A DNA stretch of 64,000 nucleotides. Origin: Dyadobacter koreensis. GTDB lineage: Bacteria; Bacteroidota; Bacteroidia; Cytophagales; Spirosomataceae. The notes below the pieces were generated by a model that searched no databases, had not been told where the DNA came from, and saw only the letters and a program-made list of their open reading frames with translations. This document shows, one piece after another, positions 25,617-34,734 of this stretch. Made by a program: the position numbers and the translations under genes. The stretch is from the NCBI RefSeq assembly GCF_900108855.1, contig NZ_FNXY01000007.1:401633-465632 (forward strand), in the 5' to 3' direction. How positions within the stretch are numbered: the first letter of the stretch is position 1; each line of letters opens with the position of its first letter.

Positions 25617-26945
25617 ATGAAAAAAAGATTTTTTAGTAAGGTATTGATACTTCTTACCTTACCGCTTTTAACACAGGCGCAAACGCCGTGGTCGCTAAAA
25701 AGCTGCATTGATTATGGCCTAAAACATTTTGGCACGGTTAGAATTGCCCAGTACCAAAAGGAAAATGCACGGCAACTATCTCGCCAGGCTTTGGCTTCTT
25801 ATCTACCGCAGATTTCCGGAACGGGCACCTTCGACGATAACCTTAAACTGCAGACTACGGCCCTGCCAGCGGGCGTCTTCGGCCCCGAGCCTACGCGTAT
25901 TGCTTTGGGATCTAAATTTCAGACCAATTTTACCGCCTCGGCCGAGCAGGCGGTTTTCGACCAGTCTTTGTTGATTGGTATTAAAGCAAATAAACCAAAT
26001 CAGGAGCGTGCGGAACTTAATGAAAAGGCTACTCAGGAGGAAATTATCTACCAGATCTCTAAAAGCTATTATTCGGTTTTTGTATCACAGCAACAGATTT
26101 CTTTGCTCGAAGACAATCTGAAAAAAACTCAGCAAGTGCTTGATATATTGAAATTGCAGCGGGATAATGGTGTTATACAGCCAGTAGACTATGACCGCAC
26201 GGAGGTAAGCTACAATTCAAATAAGTCGCAGTTGACTCTGGCAAAAAACAAGGTTACACTAGCGATGAACCAGTTAAAATATCAAATGGGTCTGAACCAG
26301 GATCAGGAATTGATTTTGCAGGATTCTCTTCTATTAACTCAGATACCTACTATTCAGGAAAGCCAGTTTGATGCAAAAAACATTACTGACTTTCAGCTGA
26401 CGGAAAATGAATTAACGTTGAACCGTCTTGATCAGGAACGGATTAAAGCCGGTTATTTGCCGCGTTTAAGTTTTACTGCACGTTACGGACAACTTGCTCT
26501 AACTAATGATTTCAGCGATTCTTTTAAAAACTTTACCGGATTCGGTGCGATCGGCCTTCGGTTAAACATTCCAATTTTTGACGGATTTAGCAGAGACGCT
26601 CAAATTCAGCAGGCGAAGATCAAAGTTATGACACAGGAAGAACAGCAGCGGATGAACGTTCAGTCCTACCGGCTGGCCTTTAATAATTCGCAATCACAGC
26701 TGGAACAGGCAAGATATAGTACAGAAAATGACGACCGGAATGTTCAGTTGGCTCGGAAGGTTTATGATATGACTACGCTTCAATACAAACAGGGAACTGC
26801 GCCGTTGACCGATCTTATCAATGCTGAAAATTCCTACCGTCAGGCCCAGACAGATTACGTGAATTCGCTCATCAATTTTTATCAGGCCAGGCTTGATCTG
26901 GAACAGGCCCAAGGTACACTGCTTCCTTTCTACAACCAACTTTGA
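25617..26945 (+). CDS. TolC-family outer-membrane efflux channel
   Basis: A 442-residue outer-membrane factor with signal peptide (KVLILLTLPLLTQAQ). It has the duplicated TolC layout: long coiled-coil helices rich in Gln, Asn and Leu (KENARQLSRQALASYLPQISG; QLARKVYDMTTLQYKQGTAPLTDLINAENSYRQAQ) and short barrel segments, with the conserved G-A-L-D-L-NAE-S-QA pattern near the end. It forms the outer-membrane exit of the tripartite pump encoded with the next two genes. The adaptor starts 21 nt downstream. Confidence 0.94.
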   Translation: MKKRFFSKVLILLTLPLLTQAQTPWSLKSCIDYGLKHFGTVRIAQYQKENARQLSRQALASYLPQISGTGTFDDNLKLQTTALPAGVFGPEPTRIALGSKFQTNFTASAEQAVFDQSLLIGIKANKPNQERAELNEKATQEEIIYQISKSYYSVFVSQQQISLLEDNLKKTQQVLDILKLQRDNGVIQPVDYDRTEVSYNSNKSQLTLAKNKVTLAMNQLKYQMGLNQDQELILQDSLLLTQIPTIQESQFDAKNITDFQLTENELTLNRLDQERIKAGYLPRLSFTARYGQLALTNDFSDSFKNFTGFGAIGLRLNIPIFDGFSRDAQIQQAKIKVMTQEEQQRMNVQSYRLAFNNSQSQLEQARYSTENDDRNVQLARKVYDMTTLQYKQGTAPLTDLINAENSYRQAQTDYVNSLINFYQARLDLEQAQGTLLPFYNQL

Positions 26946-26966
26946 CATCACAAATAGCATACAGCA

Positions 26967-28022
26967 ATGAAAAAAACAACGATAATTATCACACTCGCCG
27001 TACTGGCAGTTGTAGTCCTGATCGGCGCCAGGCTGGTTTCCAATAAAAAGACAATAGACGAAAAAAATAAACCTGTGACCGTATCAAATGCAGCTATACC
27101 GGTGACGGTTGTAGAGGTGCGCGAGGATACTGTAAGCCAGTCTTTATTGAAAACGGGAAATCTAATTCCGTATCGCGAAACATCGCTGATGGCCACAAGC
27201 CAGGGACAGGTTCTAAAGGTGAATTTTGATCTTGGGAGCAATGTCAGCCAAGGGGCAACGCTGATTCAGATTGATAACAAACTCAATGAACTTGCTTTAC
27301 AGGCAACTCAGCTCAACATCGATAAGCTGAAAAAAGATGTGACGCGTTACAACACACTTTATGCCGGTAACGCGACAACGGAATTACAGTTAAATCAGAC
27401 AAAATTTGATTATGACAACGCGGTCAATAAAGCGGAACAGATCAGAAAACAAATTCAGGATGCCACGGTAAAATCTCCGATCAGCGGCCGTATTGTTAAA
27501 AAGGATATAGAAGTTGGTGAATTTGTCAATGCCGGTACCGTTCTGGCAACGATCCTTGATGTTTCCCGGTTGAAAGTTCAGGTCATGGTGAACGAAAAAG
27601 ATGTTTACCAACTGCGAGAAGGACAAAAAGTGAAGGTAACGGCAGACGTACTTTCAGGTAAAACATATGGCGGACAGATCTCATACATCGCTCCGAGAGG
27701 TAATGAAGAGCATAGTTATCCGGTTGAAATCACAGTCGCAAATTCAGGGCAACTGAAAGCCGGAACTTTTGTAAACGTAGATTTTTCTCAGAAATCAAAG
27801 GAAAAGTCGCTACAAATCCCAAGAGTGTCCCTTGTTGAAAGTATCAAAAATCCGTATGTATATGTAGTGAACCAGAATGTCGCCCAGCAGAGAAAACTGA
27901 CAATTGGCCGCGAGCTTGGCGATAACATTGAGGTATTGAGCGGTTTACAGCCAGGAGATCAGGTTGTTACGACAGGACAGCTAAATCTTACGAACGGAAA
28001 GCCTGTTCAAATTTCAAAATAG
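26967..28022 (+). CDS. RND efflux periplasmic adaptor (HlyD/MFP family)
   Basis: A 351-residue membrane-fusion protein. The N-terminal anchor is at about 4-22. A lipoyl/barrel-sandwich half follows (GQVLKVNFDLGSNVSQGATLIQIDN), then a helical hairpin (about 105-150) and the second half (KSPISGRIVKKDIEVGEFVNAGTVLATI). A beta-barrel and membrane-proximal domain end in VLSGLQPGDQVVTTGQLNLTNGKPV. It links the RND pump to the TolC channel. The gene sits between these partners, 39 nt before the pump gene. Confidence 0.95.
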   Translation: MKKTTIIITLAVLAVVVLIGARLVSNKKTIDEKNKPVTVSNAAIPVTVVEVREDTVSQSLLKTGNLIPYRETSLMATSQGQVLKVNFDLGSNVSQGATLIQIDNKLNELALQATQLNIDKLKKDVTRYNTLYAGNATTELQLNQTKFDYDNAVNKAEQIRKQIQDATVKSPISGRIVKKDIEVGEFVNAGTVLATILDVSRLKVQVMVNEKDVYQLREGQKVKVTADVLSGKTYGGQISYIAPRGNEEHSYPVEITVANSGQLKAGTFVNVDFSQKSKEKSLQIPRVSLVESIKNPYVYVVNQNVAQQRKLTIGRELGDNIEVLSGLQPGDQVVTTGQLNLTNGKPVQISK

Positions 28023-28061
28023 ACCGGAAGTACTTTTCGGAAATCCTTAAAACATACAACT

Positions 28062-31000
28062 ATGTCTATAACCGAATTATCAGTTAAAAGACCACTGTTG
28101 ATTACCACGATTTTCACTGTATTAATTCTTTTCGGTGTGATCAGTTACCAACAGCTTTCCTATAACCTTTTGCCAAAGTTTGAGGCAAATGTGATTAGTG
28201 TTTCCACAACTTACAGAGGCGCGTCAGCCGACGAAGTTGAAACAAACGTAACAAAAAGAATCGAGGATGCACTGGCTTCGATCGAGGGGCTGGATCGTAT
28301 CAACTCCACATCTCAGGAAGGCGCTTCCATTGTGGTAATTCAGCTGAAAAACGGTGTTGATGTTACACTGGCCCAGCAGGATGCCCAACGTAAAGTGGAG
28401 CAAATCATTAATCTTCTGCCAGACGAGGCGGATCGTCCGACGATTAATAAATTTTCTACGGACGAACTTCCGGTATTACGTCTGGGAGTGACGGCAAATA
28501 TATCGCCTTCCAAACTTTATGATTTGATTGATGACGAGCTGAAACCCCAGCTTTCGAACGCCGCAGGGGTGGGTCGGATCGACCTGATCGGAGGAAATGA
28601 GCGTGAGATTCAGATCAATGTAGATGCACAGAAATTGCGTGCTTATAACCTTTCGATCGGACAAATCGCAATGGCCATTAACAACGCCAATACCAGCTAT
28701 CCGGCAGGAAGTCTGGAAAGCAGGTCTTCACAGTTATCGATCCGGTACGACGCTTCCGTTGCAAACACCGAGGGTTTCAGAAATTTAATTGTTTCAAGAA
28801 CAGCTGACGGTGGCGAGGTACAGTTGAAAGATGTGGCAGAAGTAGTAGACGCAACGACCAAACCAACTGCAATAAATCATATTAATGCAATGCCTTCGAT
28901 TGGTTTACAGGTTTTGAAACAATCGGACGCCAATGCAGTAGAAGTCAGCAAGCAGGTGAAAGCAAAAATCGTTGCTTTGGAAAAGCAATATGCATCGACA
29001 GGGTTGAAATTCAACATCGCAGCAGATCAGTCAACTTATACACTGGCTTCGGCAGATGCCGTAGTGTTTGACCTTTTCCTTGCAGTGGCTATCGTTTCGG
29101 TCGTGATGCTTATGTTTTTACACAGTTTCCGATCTTCATTATTTGTTCTTGTGGCCCTGCCCTCTTCGATCATCCCGACATTTATTTTGATGTACCTGCT
29201 TGGATTCTCGTTGAATCTGATGACACTTATGGCACTTTCCCTGGTTGTCGGAATCCTCGTTGATGACTCGATCGTGGTTTTAGAAAATATAAACCGACAT
29301 CTGGAAATGGGTAAAAGCCGCTGGCAGGCAGCACTTGACGGACGTAGCGAAATCGGTTTTACAGCCCTTGCGATAACCCTTGTGGACGTTGTTGTTTTTG
29401 TGCCACTTGCCATGACGGGAGGTTTGATCGGTAACATCCTTCGCGAGTTCTCGCTTGTGGTGGTATTTTCAACTTTGATGAGTTTGTTTGTTTCGTTCAC
29501 CCTGACACCCTTGCTTGTTTCGCGCTTTGGAAAACTGGAAGTATTAAGTAAAACATCTTTGTGGGGAAGATTAAACTTAGGTTTTGAAAATTTTCTGACA
29601 CGCCTGCAAAATGCTTATGGAAGAATACTTGTAAAAATCCTGAACCGCAAACGGTATGTGTTCCTGGGCGTTCTGGCTTTGTTGATCGGGGCTATTGCTT
29701 TGGTACCGACAGGATTTATTGGTGCAGCTTTCATGCCAGCCAGCGACCAGGGCGAATTTACAGTTCAGATCGAGCTGGCACCAACAGCCTCTATTTATGA
29801 AAGTAATAAGGTGGCTCAGCGGGCAGAACAACTTTTATTAAAACATCCGGAAGTAACGAATGTCTTCAGTAACATTGGTTATTCCAGTAATAATCTGACA
29901 TCTTCATCCAACGGGAATTTATCGACCTTGAATGTAAAATTGATAGACAAAAAAGAGCGAAAAGCGTCAACGGAAGAGTTTAGTGTCATTGTAAAAGAAG
30001 AAATTGCGAAAATCCCGGGAACAAAAGTAACGGTAAGCCCCACAGGATTGGTAGGAACATCAGAAGCTCCTATCCAGATCGCGGTGAAAGGAACAAATCT
30101 GGACTCGATCCGTAAGGCCTCCACCATGGTAAAACAGGTGACCGAATCTGTGCCCGGAACCCAGGATGTCAAGTTTTCAGTACAAGATCCGAAACCAGAA
30201 GTAAAGGTGAATCTTGACCGCGAGCGTATGGCCCAGTTAGGAATTAATGCCGCAGAAGTTGGTGTGGCCCTGCAAAACGGTTTTCGAGGAGATGACCGGT
30301 CAAAATTCAAACAGAACGGAAAAGAGTATGACATTCTTGTCAGCCTGGATCAGTCTGACCGTACAAATGCTTCGGACATCAGTCAGTTAACGTTTGTAAA
30401 TAATCAGGGCCAGTCTTTTCAGTTATCCCAATTCGCAACCGTGGAAGAGCAGATTGGAGAAAGTGTTTTACAACGTATCGACAGACTTTCATCCATTTCG
30501 GTAAACGCACAGGTGGTTGGACGTCCCGTAGGAACGGTGGGTGCAGACATTCAGGCGAAAGTTGCAGACCTTAAATTACCAAATGGAATTTCCATTCAGT
30601 ATCTCGGCCAGCTACAGCAACAGGGAGATGCTTTCGGCAGCCTTGGACTTGCGCTCGTCATCGCGATACTTCTGGTGTATTTCATTATGGTCGGTCTGTA
30701 TGAAAGTGTGGTTTATCCGTTTGTGGTGCTTTTTTCCATTCCTGTTGCTCTAATAGGTGCGCTTTTAGCACTAGCATTATCAATGGAAAGTTTGACCGTC
30801 TTCGCCATTGTCGGTATGATTATGCTTCTTGGTCTTGTCGCAAAAAATGCGATCCTGATCGTTGATTTTACAAACCACTTGAAAGAGCAAGGGCACGAGG
30901 TTGTGGATGCACTGGTGGAAGCAGGGAAAGAACGGCTTCGTCCGATTTTGATGACAACACTGGCAATGGTCTTTGGTATGTTGCCTATTGCCCTGGCAAG

Positions 31001-31181
31001 TGGCGCCGGAGCTGAAACTAAAAACGGTATGGCCTGGGTAATTATCGGTGGTCTGACCAGTTCACTTGTTCTGACGCTTCTACTTGTTCCTTCTGCTTAT
31101 TTGGTTGTTGACCGTATCAAAGCACGTTTTGAAAAGAAAAAGCCTGCGTCGGTGGAAGCTGAAGAATTGAATGTGCACTAA
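28062..31181 (+). CDS. RND efflux pump permease (AcrB/MexB-like)
   Basis: A 1039-residue inner-membrane RND transporter with twelve helices and two large periplasmic loops. It starts with the TM1 pattern SVKRPLLITTIFTVLILFGVISY. The proton-relay aspartates are in the TM4 motif VVGILVDDSIVVLENI, and the TM10-11 region has LVAKNAILIVDF with the conserved lysine. It exports drugs, dyes or detergents with the upstream adaptor and channel. A strong bidirectional terminator follows at 31208-31250. The substrate range cannot be predicted. Confidence 0.96.
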   Translation: MSITELSVKRPLLITTIFTVLILFGVISYQQLSYNLLPKFEANVISVSTTYRGASADEVETNVTKRIEDALASIEGLDRINSTSQEGASIVVIQLKNGVDVTLAQQDAQRKVEQIINLLPDEADRPTINKFSTDELPVLRLGVTANISPSKLYDLIDDELKPQLSNAAGVGRIDLIGGNEREIQINVDAQKLRAYNLSIGQIAMAINNANTSYPAGSLESRSSQLSIRYDASVANTEGFRNLIVSRTADGGEVQLKDVAEVVDATTKPTAINHINAMPSIGLQVLKQSDANAVEVSKQVKAKIVALEKQYASTGLKFNIAADQSTYTLASADAVVFDLFLAVAIVSVVMLMFLHSFRSSLFVLVALPSSIIPTFILMYLLGFSLNLMTLMALSLVVGILVDDSIVVLENINRHLEMGKSRWQAALDGRSEIGFTALAITLVDVVVFVPLAMTGGLIGNILREFSLVVVFSTLMSLFVSFTLTPLLVSRFGKLEVLSKTSLWGRLNLGFENFLTRLQNAYGRILVKILNRKRYVFLGVLALLIGAIALVPTGFIGAAFMPASDQGEFTVQIELAPTASIYESNKVAQRAEQLLLKHPEVTNVFSNIGYSSNNLTSSSNGNLSTLNVKLIDKKERKASTEEFSVIVKEEIAKIPGTKVTVSPTGLVGTSEAPIQIAVKGTNLDSIRKASTMVKQVTESVPGTQDVKFSVQDPKPEVKVNLDRERMAQLGINAAEVGVALQNGFRGDDRSKFKQNGKEYDILVSLDQSDRTNASDISQLTFVNNQGQSFQLSQFATVEEQIGESVLQRIDRLSSISVNAQVVGRPVGTVGADIQAKVADLKLPNGISIQYLGQLQQQGDAFGSLGLALVIAILLVYFIMVGLYESVVYPFVVLFSIPVALIGALLALALSMESLTVFAIVGMIMLLGLVAKNAILIVDFTNHLKEQGHEVVDALVEAGKERLRPILMTTLAMVFGMLPIALASGAGAETKNGMAWVIIGGLTSSLVLTLLLVPSAYLVVDRIKARFEKKKPASVEAEELNVH

Positions 31182-31207
31182 AATAAAGTCAACCAAAAAT
31201 TAAAATC

Positions 31208-31250
31208 AAAAAGAAGGCCGCAGAGATAAATTCTTTGCGGCCTTCTTTTT
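31208..31250. terminator. Bidirectional intrinsic terminator
   Basis: A 15-bp perfect stem (31208-31222 with 31236-31250) rich in GC, with five A and five T at the ends. It lies between the stop of the RND permease (plus) and the stop of the OmpA-like gene (minus), ending both transcripts. Confidence 0.93.
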
Positions 31251-31259
31251 ATTGAATGA

Positions 31260-31943
31260 TTAATTTAAATTCCCTTTTTCAGCATCTTTTTTCATATCAT
31301 CGTTCGCATAAATTGCCAACTCAACCCGACGGTTTTTTATACGATTTTCTTCGCTGTCATTCGGGTATTTCGGCTGCGATTCCCCGTACCATTTTGTTTT
31401 AAGTCTCGAAGAAGGAATGTTCTCTGTTTCCAAATAGGATGACACCGCTTTGGCACGGCGTTCAGAAAGTTTCATGTTGAGATCATCAGACCCTGTATCG
31501 TCTGTATGGCCTTCCAGCAAAATTTGGGTATCCTCATATTTAGCCAGAATCCCTCCTACTTTTTTCAACTCCTGTTTTGCGTCTTCACTTAAATCTGCGG
31601 AGTTAATTTTAAATAGCAAACCTGAATTAAATGTCAGGTTGATTCCTTCCCCAACCCTTTCGACAGTTGCATCGGGAATGGCCTGTTTCAACTCCTGCGC
31701 CTGCTTATCCATATGCCTGCCAATCAGATAACCGGCCGATCCGCCAACAGCCGCGCCGATCAAAGCCCCGATAGCACTGTTTTTGCCTGTCAACCCGCCG
31801 ATCGCAGCACCAGCAGCTGCACCGCCGGCAACACCGACTCCGGTTCCTTTTTGCGTATTATTTAAACTCTTGCAGCCTATTAAAAAGGCAAACGCTAGTA
31901 TTATTATGCTATTTCTTCTCACAATCTTCTTAGTTAAATTCAA
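31260..31943 (-). CDS. OmpA-family lipoprotein with glycine-zipper segment
   Basis: A 227-residue outer-membrane lipoprotein. The lipobox FLIGC places the lipidated Cys at residue 24. Residues about 34-80 are a glycine-zipper region (AGGAAAGAAIGGLTG and GALIGAAVGGSAGYLIG). The C-terminal OmpA domain (about 110-215) has LLEGHTDDTGSDDLNMKLSERRA and NRRVEL, which bind peptidoglycan diaminopimelate in the family. It follows the TPR gene by 5 nt, so the two form an operon. The likely role is anchoring the outer membrane to the wall. Confidence 0.93.
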   Translation of the reverse strand: MNLTKKIVRRNSIIILAFAFLIGCKSLNNTQKGTGVGVAGGAAAGAAIGGLTGKNSAIGALIGAAVGGSAGYLIGRHMDKQAQELKQAIPDATVERVGEGINLTFNSGLLFKINSADLSEDAKQELKKVGGILAKYEDTQILLEGHTDDTGSDDLNMKLSERRAKAVSSYLETENIPSSRLKTKWYGESQPKYPNDSEENRIKNRRVELAIYANDDMKKDAEKGNLN

Positions 31944-31948
31944 AATAA

Positions 31949-32776
31949 TTATTCACAAATCGTACTGGCCAGTAAGTCGAGCTGCAAGTTTCTCAAACCC
32001 AGATCAAGTGCTTTTTTCATATCGGCACAAACCATACTTTTTTCCTGCTTTGTCATTCGTCTGGATAATTCTTTAATATCCGTTGTCACATATTTCTGCT
32101 GCATTTGTTTCAGTCTTGCTTCTGTTCTGATCTGATAAATTTCAAGATCATTTTTGCCCAGATCCAGCACTTTGTCGTAAGCTACAAATGCATCGTCGTA
32201 GTTATTGATTTTGATCATCATATCCCCCTTTTGAATAAAGAAAGCGGGATTTTCGGGATCAAGTTCAATCGCCTTTGTCAAGTTGGTATCTGCTTCGGCC
32301 AGCATGTTAAGCTGAAAATCCAAATGTGAAAGCTGCGCATACATCTTTGCACGCGCCTTGATATCTTTATTCTTTTTTGTCAGATCTGTTATTTTTACGA
32401 TATCCGCCTTTGCATCTTCGGTCCGGCCTAATTTGTTGTAGGCATAACTTCTTGCATAATAAGCCATCACATTCTTTTCCTTACCGACTTTGATCGCGTT
32501 ATTGGCTGACGATACAGCATTATCATATTGCTTTAATCCATTTGAGGCAATGGCAAGCCCAATATTTCCTTCTTCTTTTGCATCCTTGGCCGAGCAGTCT
32601 TTCAACACTTTCGTAAACGTATCCAACGCTTCCTGATATTGTCCCTGATCATTTTGCTTGTTGCCCGCCTGAACCTGCTTGAAACATTTGTTAGACATCG
32701 TGATCAGCTGCTGCGCCTGGGAGGATAATGGAGCCATCGCAGCAAAAAGAATAAAGGTTTTTATTTTAGTTGTCAT
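31949..32776 (-). CDS. Secreted tetratricopeptide-repeat protein
   Basis: A 275-residue protein with an N-terminal signal peptide (FILFAAMAPLSSQAQ) and several TPR units. Examples are YQEALDTFTKVLKDC, KQYDNAVSSANNAIKVG, LAEADTNLTKAIELDPENP and YDDAFVAYDKVLDLG. It is probably periplasmic and a protein-protein scaffold. It is cotranscribed with the following OmpA-like lipoprotein gene (5 nt gap). The C-terminal part (KEKSMVCADMKKALDLGLRNLQ) has two cysteines counting the terminal CE. No specific function is evident. Confidence 0.88.
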   Translation of the reverse strand: MTTKIKTFILFAAMAPLSSQAQQLITMSNKCFKQVQAGNKQNDQGQYQEALDTFTKVLKDCSAKDAKEEGNIGLAIASNGLKQYDNAVSSANNAIKVGKEKNVMAYYARSYAYNKLGRTEDAKADIVKITDLTKKNKDIKARAKMYAQLSHLDFQLNMLAEADTNLTKAIELDPENPAFFIQKGDMMIKINNYDDAFVAYDKVLDLGKNDLEIYQIRTEARLKQMQQKYVTTDIKELSRRMTKQEKSMVCADMKKALDLGLRNLQLDLLASTICE

Positions 32777-32912
32777 ATTGATGAATAAATAAGTTACTTA
32801 ACCACTCAACCTTTCCACTTCATATAAGCGGGGTTTTTGGCTTGTCGTATATACACTAAAAATAGAGTGCCTGAGTGATATTTCAGAAGCCGGCATATTT
32901 AAAATTTGTGAT

Positions 32913-33596
32913 TCAAAGAAAATTTAAAATCTCTCTGATATTTTCCACACTCCTGAAATTGGCGTTTTCTATGGTGTGATCAATCTGTTCATGCACCCAG
33001 GTAATGTGGTATGGCACGTGAACACCAAGTCCTCCAATATTTAATACCGGTAATATATCAGATTTCAGGGAGTTACCTACCATCAGAAGATTTTCCGGGA
33101 GAATATCCAGATGCTTGATCAGCTTGCGGTAGTTTACCACATCCTTCTCGGACATTATCTCGATATGATGGAAATAATGGCTCAAACCTGACTTCTTCAG
33201 TTTTCGTTCCTGATCCAGAAGGTCGCCTTTCGTTGCAACAACCAATCGATATTTGTCTTTCAAGGTAGCCAGAACCTCCTCAACACCATCCAAAAGGTCG
33301 ATCGGTTCATTGAGCAGATTTTTACCCAAATCAAGGATTTTTTCTATATGGTCCAGACTGATCGTTTTATCTGAGATCTTCAAAGCTGTTTCAATCATCG
33401 ACAGCATAAAACCTTTCACACCATAGCCATAGAGCGGCAGATTACCTATCTCGATTTTCAGAAGTTCGCGCTCCAAGGCATGCGGCTGTAAATACTCGCT
33501 TAACAAATTGCAGAACTCTTCTTCGGTCCGTCTGAAATAGGGTTCATTTACCCACAGCGTGTCATCCGCATCGAAGGCAATCACTTTAATATCCAT
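32913..33596 (-). CDS. HAD-superfamily hydrolase (phosphatase-like)
   Basis: A 227-residue cytoplasmic HAD enzyme. Motif I is FDADDTLW with nucleophile Asp9 and Asp11. Motif II is at VVATKG (Thr), with a lysine in KKSGL or nearby for motif III, and motif IV is MVGNSLKSDILPVLNIGG with the acidic site. A helical cap lies at about 20-85. It resembles haloacid-dehalogenase-like phosphatases; the substrate is unknown. It is monocistronic and divergent from the deacetylase gene. Confidence 0.9.
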   Translation of the reverse strand: MDIKVIAFDADDTLWVNEPYFRRTEEEFCNLLSEYLQPHALERELLKIEIGNLPLYGYGVKGFMLSMIETALKISDKTISLDHIEKILDLGKNLLNEPIDLLDGVEEVLATLKDKYRLVVATKGDLLDQERKLKKSGLSHYFHHIEIMSEKDVVNYRKLIKHLDILPENLLMVGNSLKSDILPVLNIGGLGVHVPYHITWVHEQIDHTIENANFRSVENIREILNFL

Positions 33597-33719
33597 ATTT
33601 CTCTTTTTTTGATTGACTCAAAAGTAGGAATTTTTCCAGATCAAAGATCGCTGTCCGGTCCTTGCTTTTTAATCAACCCATCGTAACTTTCCAAAGTCAA
33701 TAAGTTATCTTACAAAATC

Positions 33720-34577
33720 ATGAAAAAATCCTTTTACCTCATACTGCTTTTATTGTTCGCATCTGCTGCGAGTGCACAAAAAGATCCTCCACGCCTGATT
33801 GTCAGAGGCGACGATATGGGTTATTCTCACTCAGGAAACCTGGCACTTATCAAATGTCACAAACAGGGAATTCAAACTTCTATTGAAGTCATTGTTCCTT
33901 CTCCATGGTTTCCAGAGGCTGTTAAAATGCTTAATGACAATCCACAGGCGGATGTAGGGATACATCTGGCGATTACAAGTGAATGGGATAACGTCAAATG
34001 GCGTCCGCTGACAGACTGCAAGAGCTTGCAGGATACGGATGGATATTTCCTACCGATGATCTATCCAAACAAAAATTACCCGAAAAGATCAATTATTGAA
34101 AATGACTGGCAGCTGGCCGATATCGAGAAGGAATTTCGTGCCCAGATTGAAATGGCGTTAAAGAAAATACCCCGAATCAGCCATTTGTCATCACATATGG
34201 GATGCACCGGAATTACTGAGGATGTGAAAGCGCTTACCCGAAAACTTGCTGCTGAATATAAAATTCCTGTTCATCCGGAACCAAAAATCGATGGTTACGT
34301 AACCTACGACGGTGCCCGCAAAACGTCGGCAGATAAAATCAGCAGTTTCATTAAAATGCTTGAAAAACTGGAAGCGGGAAAAACTTACATTTTTGTTGAC
34401 CACCCCGGACTTGACGATGCGGAGCTTAAAGCGATTTCCCATATTGGCTATGAAAATGTTGCAGAAGACAGACAGGGCGTCACAGACTTATTTACGAGCG
34501 ATAAAGTGAAAACAGCGATTAAAGAAAAGGGAATAAAACTTATAAGTTATAATGATTTGACCGACTCAAAACACTGA
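33720..34577 (+). CDS. YdjC/ChbG-family carbohydrate deacetylase, exported
   Basis: A 285-residue protein with signal peptide (FYLILLLLFASAASAQ). The YdjC-like fold signatures are VRGDDMGYSHSGN (metal-binding Asp31-Asp32), ADVGIHLAITSEWD and ISHLSSHMG. The family removes acetyl groups from chito-oligosaccharides or similar amino-sugars using a metal ion. A signal peptide on a YdjC protein suggests a periplasmic role, unlike cytosolic ChbG. A GC-rich hairpin at 34694-34717 follows it. Confidence 0.9.
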   Translation: MKKSFYLILLLLFASAASAQKDPPRLIVRGDDMGYSHSGNLALIKCHKQGIQTSIEVIVPSPWFPEAVKMLNDNPQADVGIHLAITSEWDNVKWRPLTDCKSLQDTDGYFLPMIYPNKNYPKRSIIENDWQLADIEKEFRAQIEMALKKIPRISHLSSHMGCTGITEDVKALTRKLAAEYKIPVHPEPKIDGYVTYDGARKTSADKISSFIKMLEKLEAGKTYIFVDHPGLDDAELKAISHIGYENVAEDRQGVTDLFTSDKVKTAIKEKGIKLISYNDLTDSKH

Positions 34578-34693
34578 AGAGAAAGTCTATGCTAAGACAA
34601 TCGGACTTTCATGAACCTAAAATACGACCGGATATCTTAAGTCAGCCATAGATAAATAAGAACGCATATTGAATTTTAATACAGTTTAATAAG

Positions 34694-34721
34694 TGGCCGA
34701 CCAGACCAGGCCGGCCATTTT
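34694..34721 (+). terminator. Likely intrinsic terminator after the deacetylase gene
   Basis: A tggccg/cggcca stem (34694-34699 with 34712-34717), partly extended by acc/gg pairs, followed by four T. It lies between the deacetylase stop and the convergent S9 peptidase stop. Confidence 0.6.
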
Positions 34722-34734
34722 ATCAGATCACTTC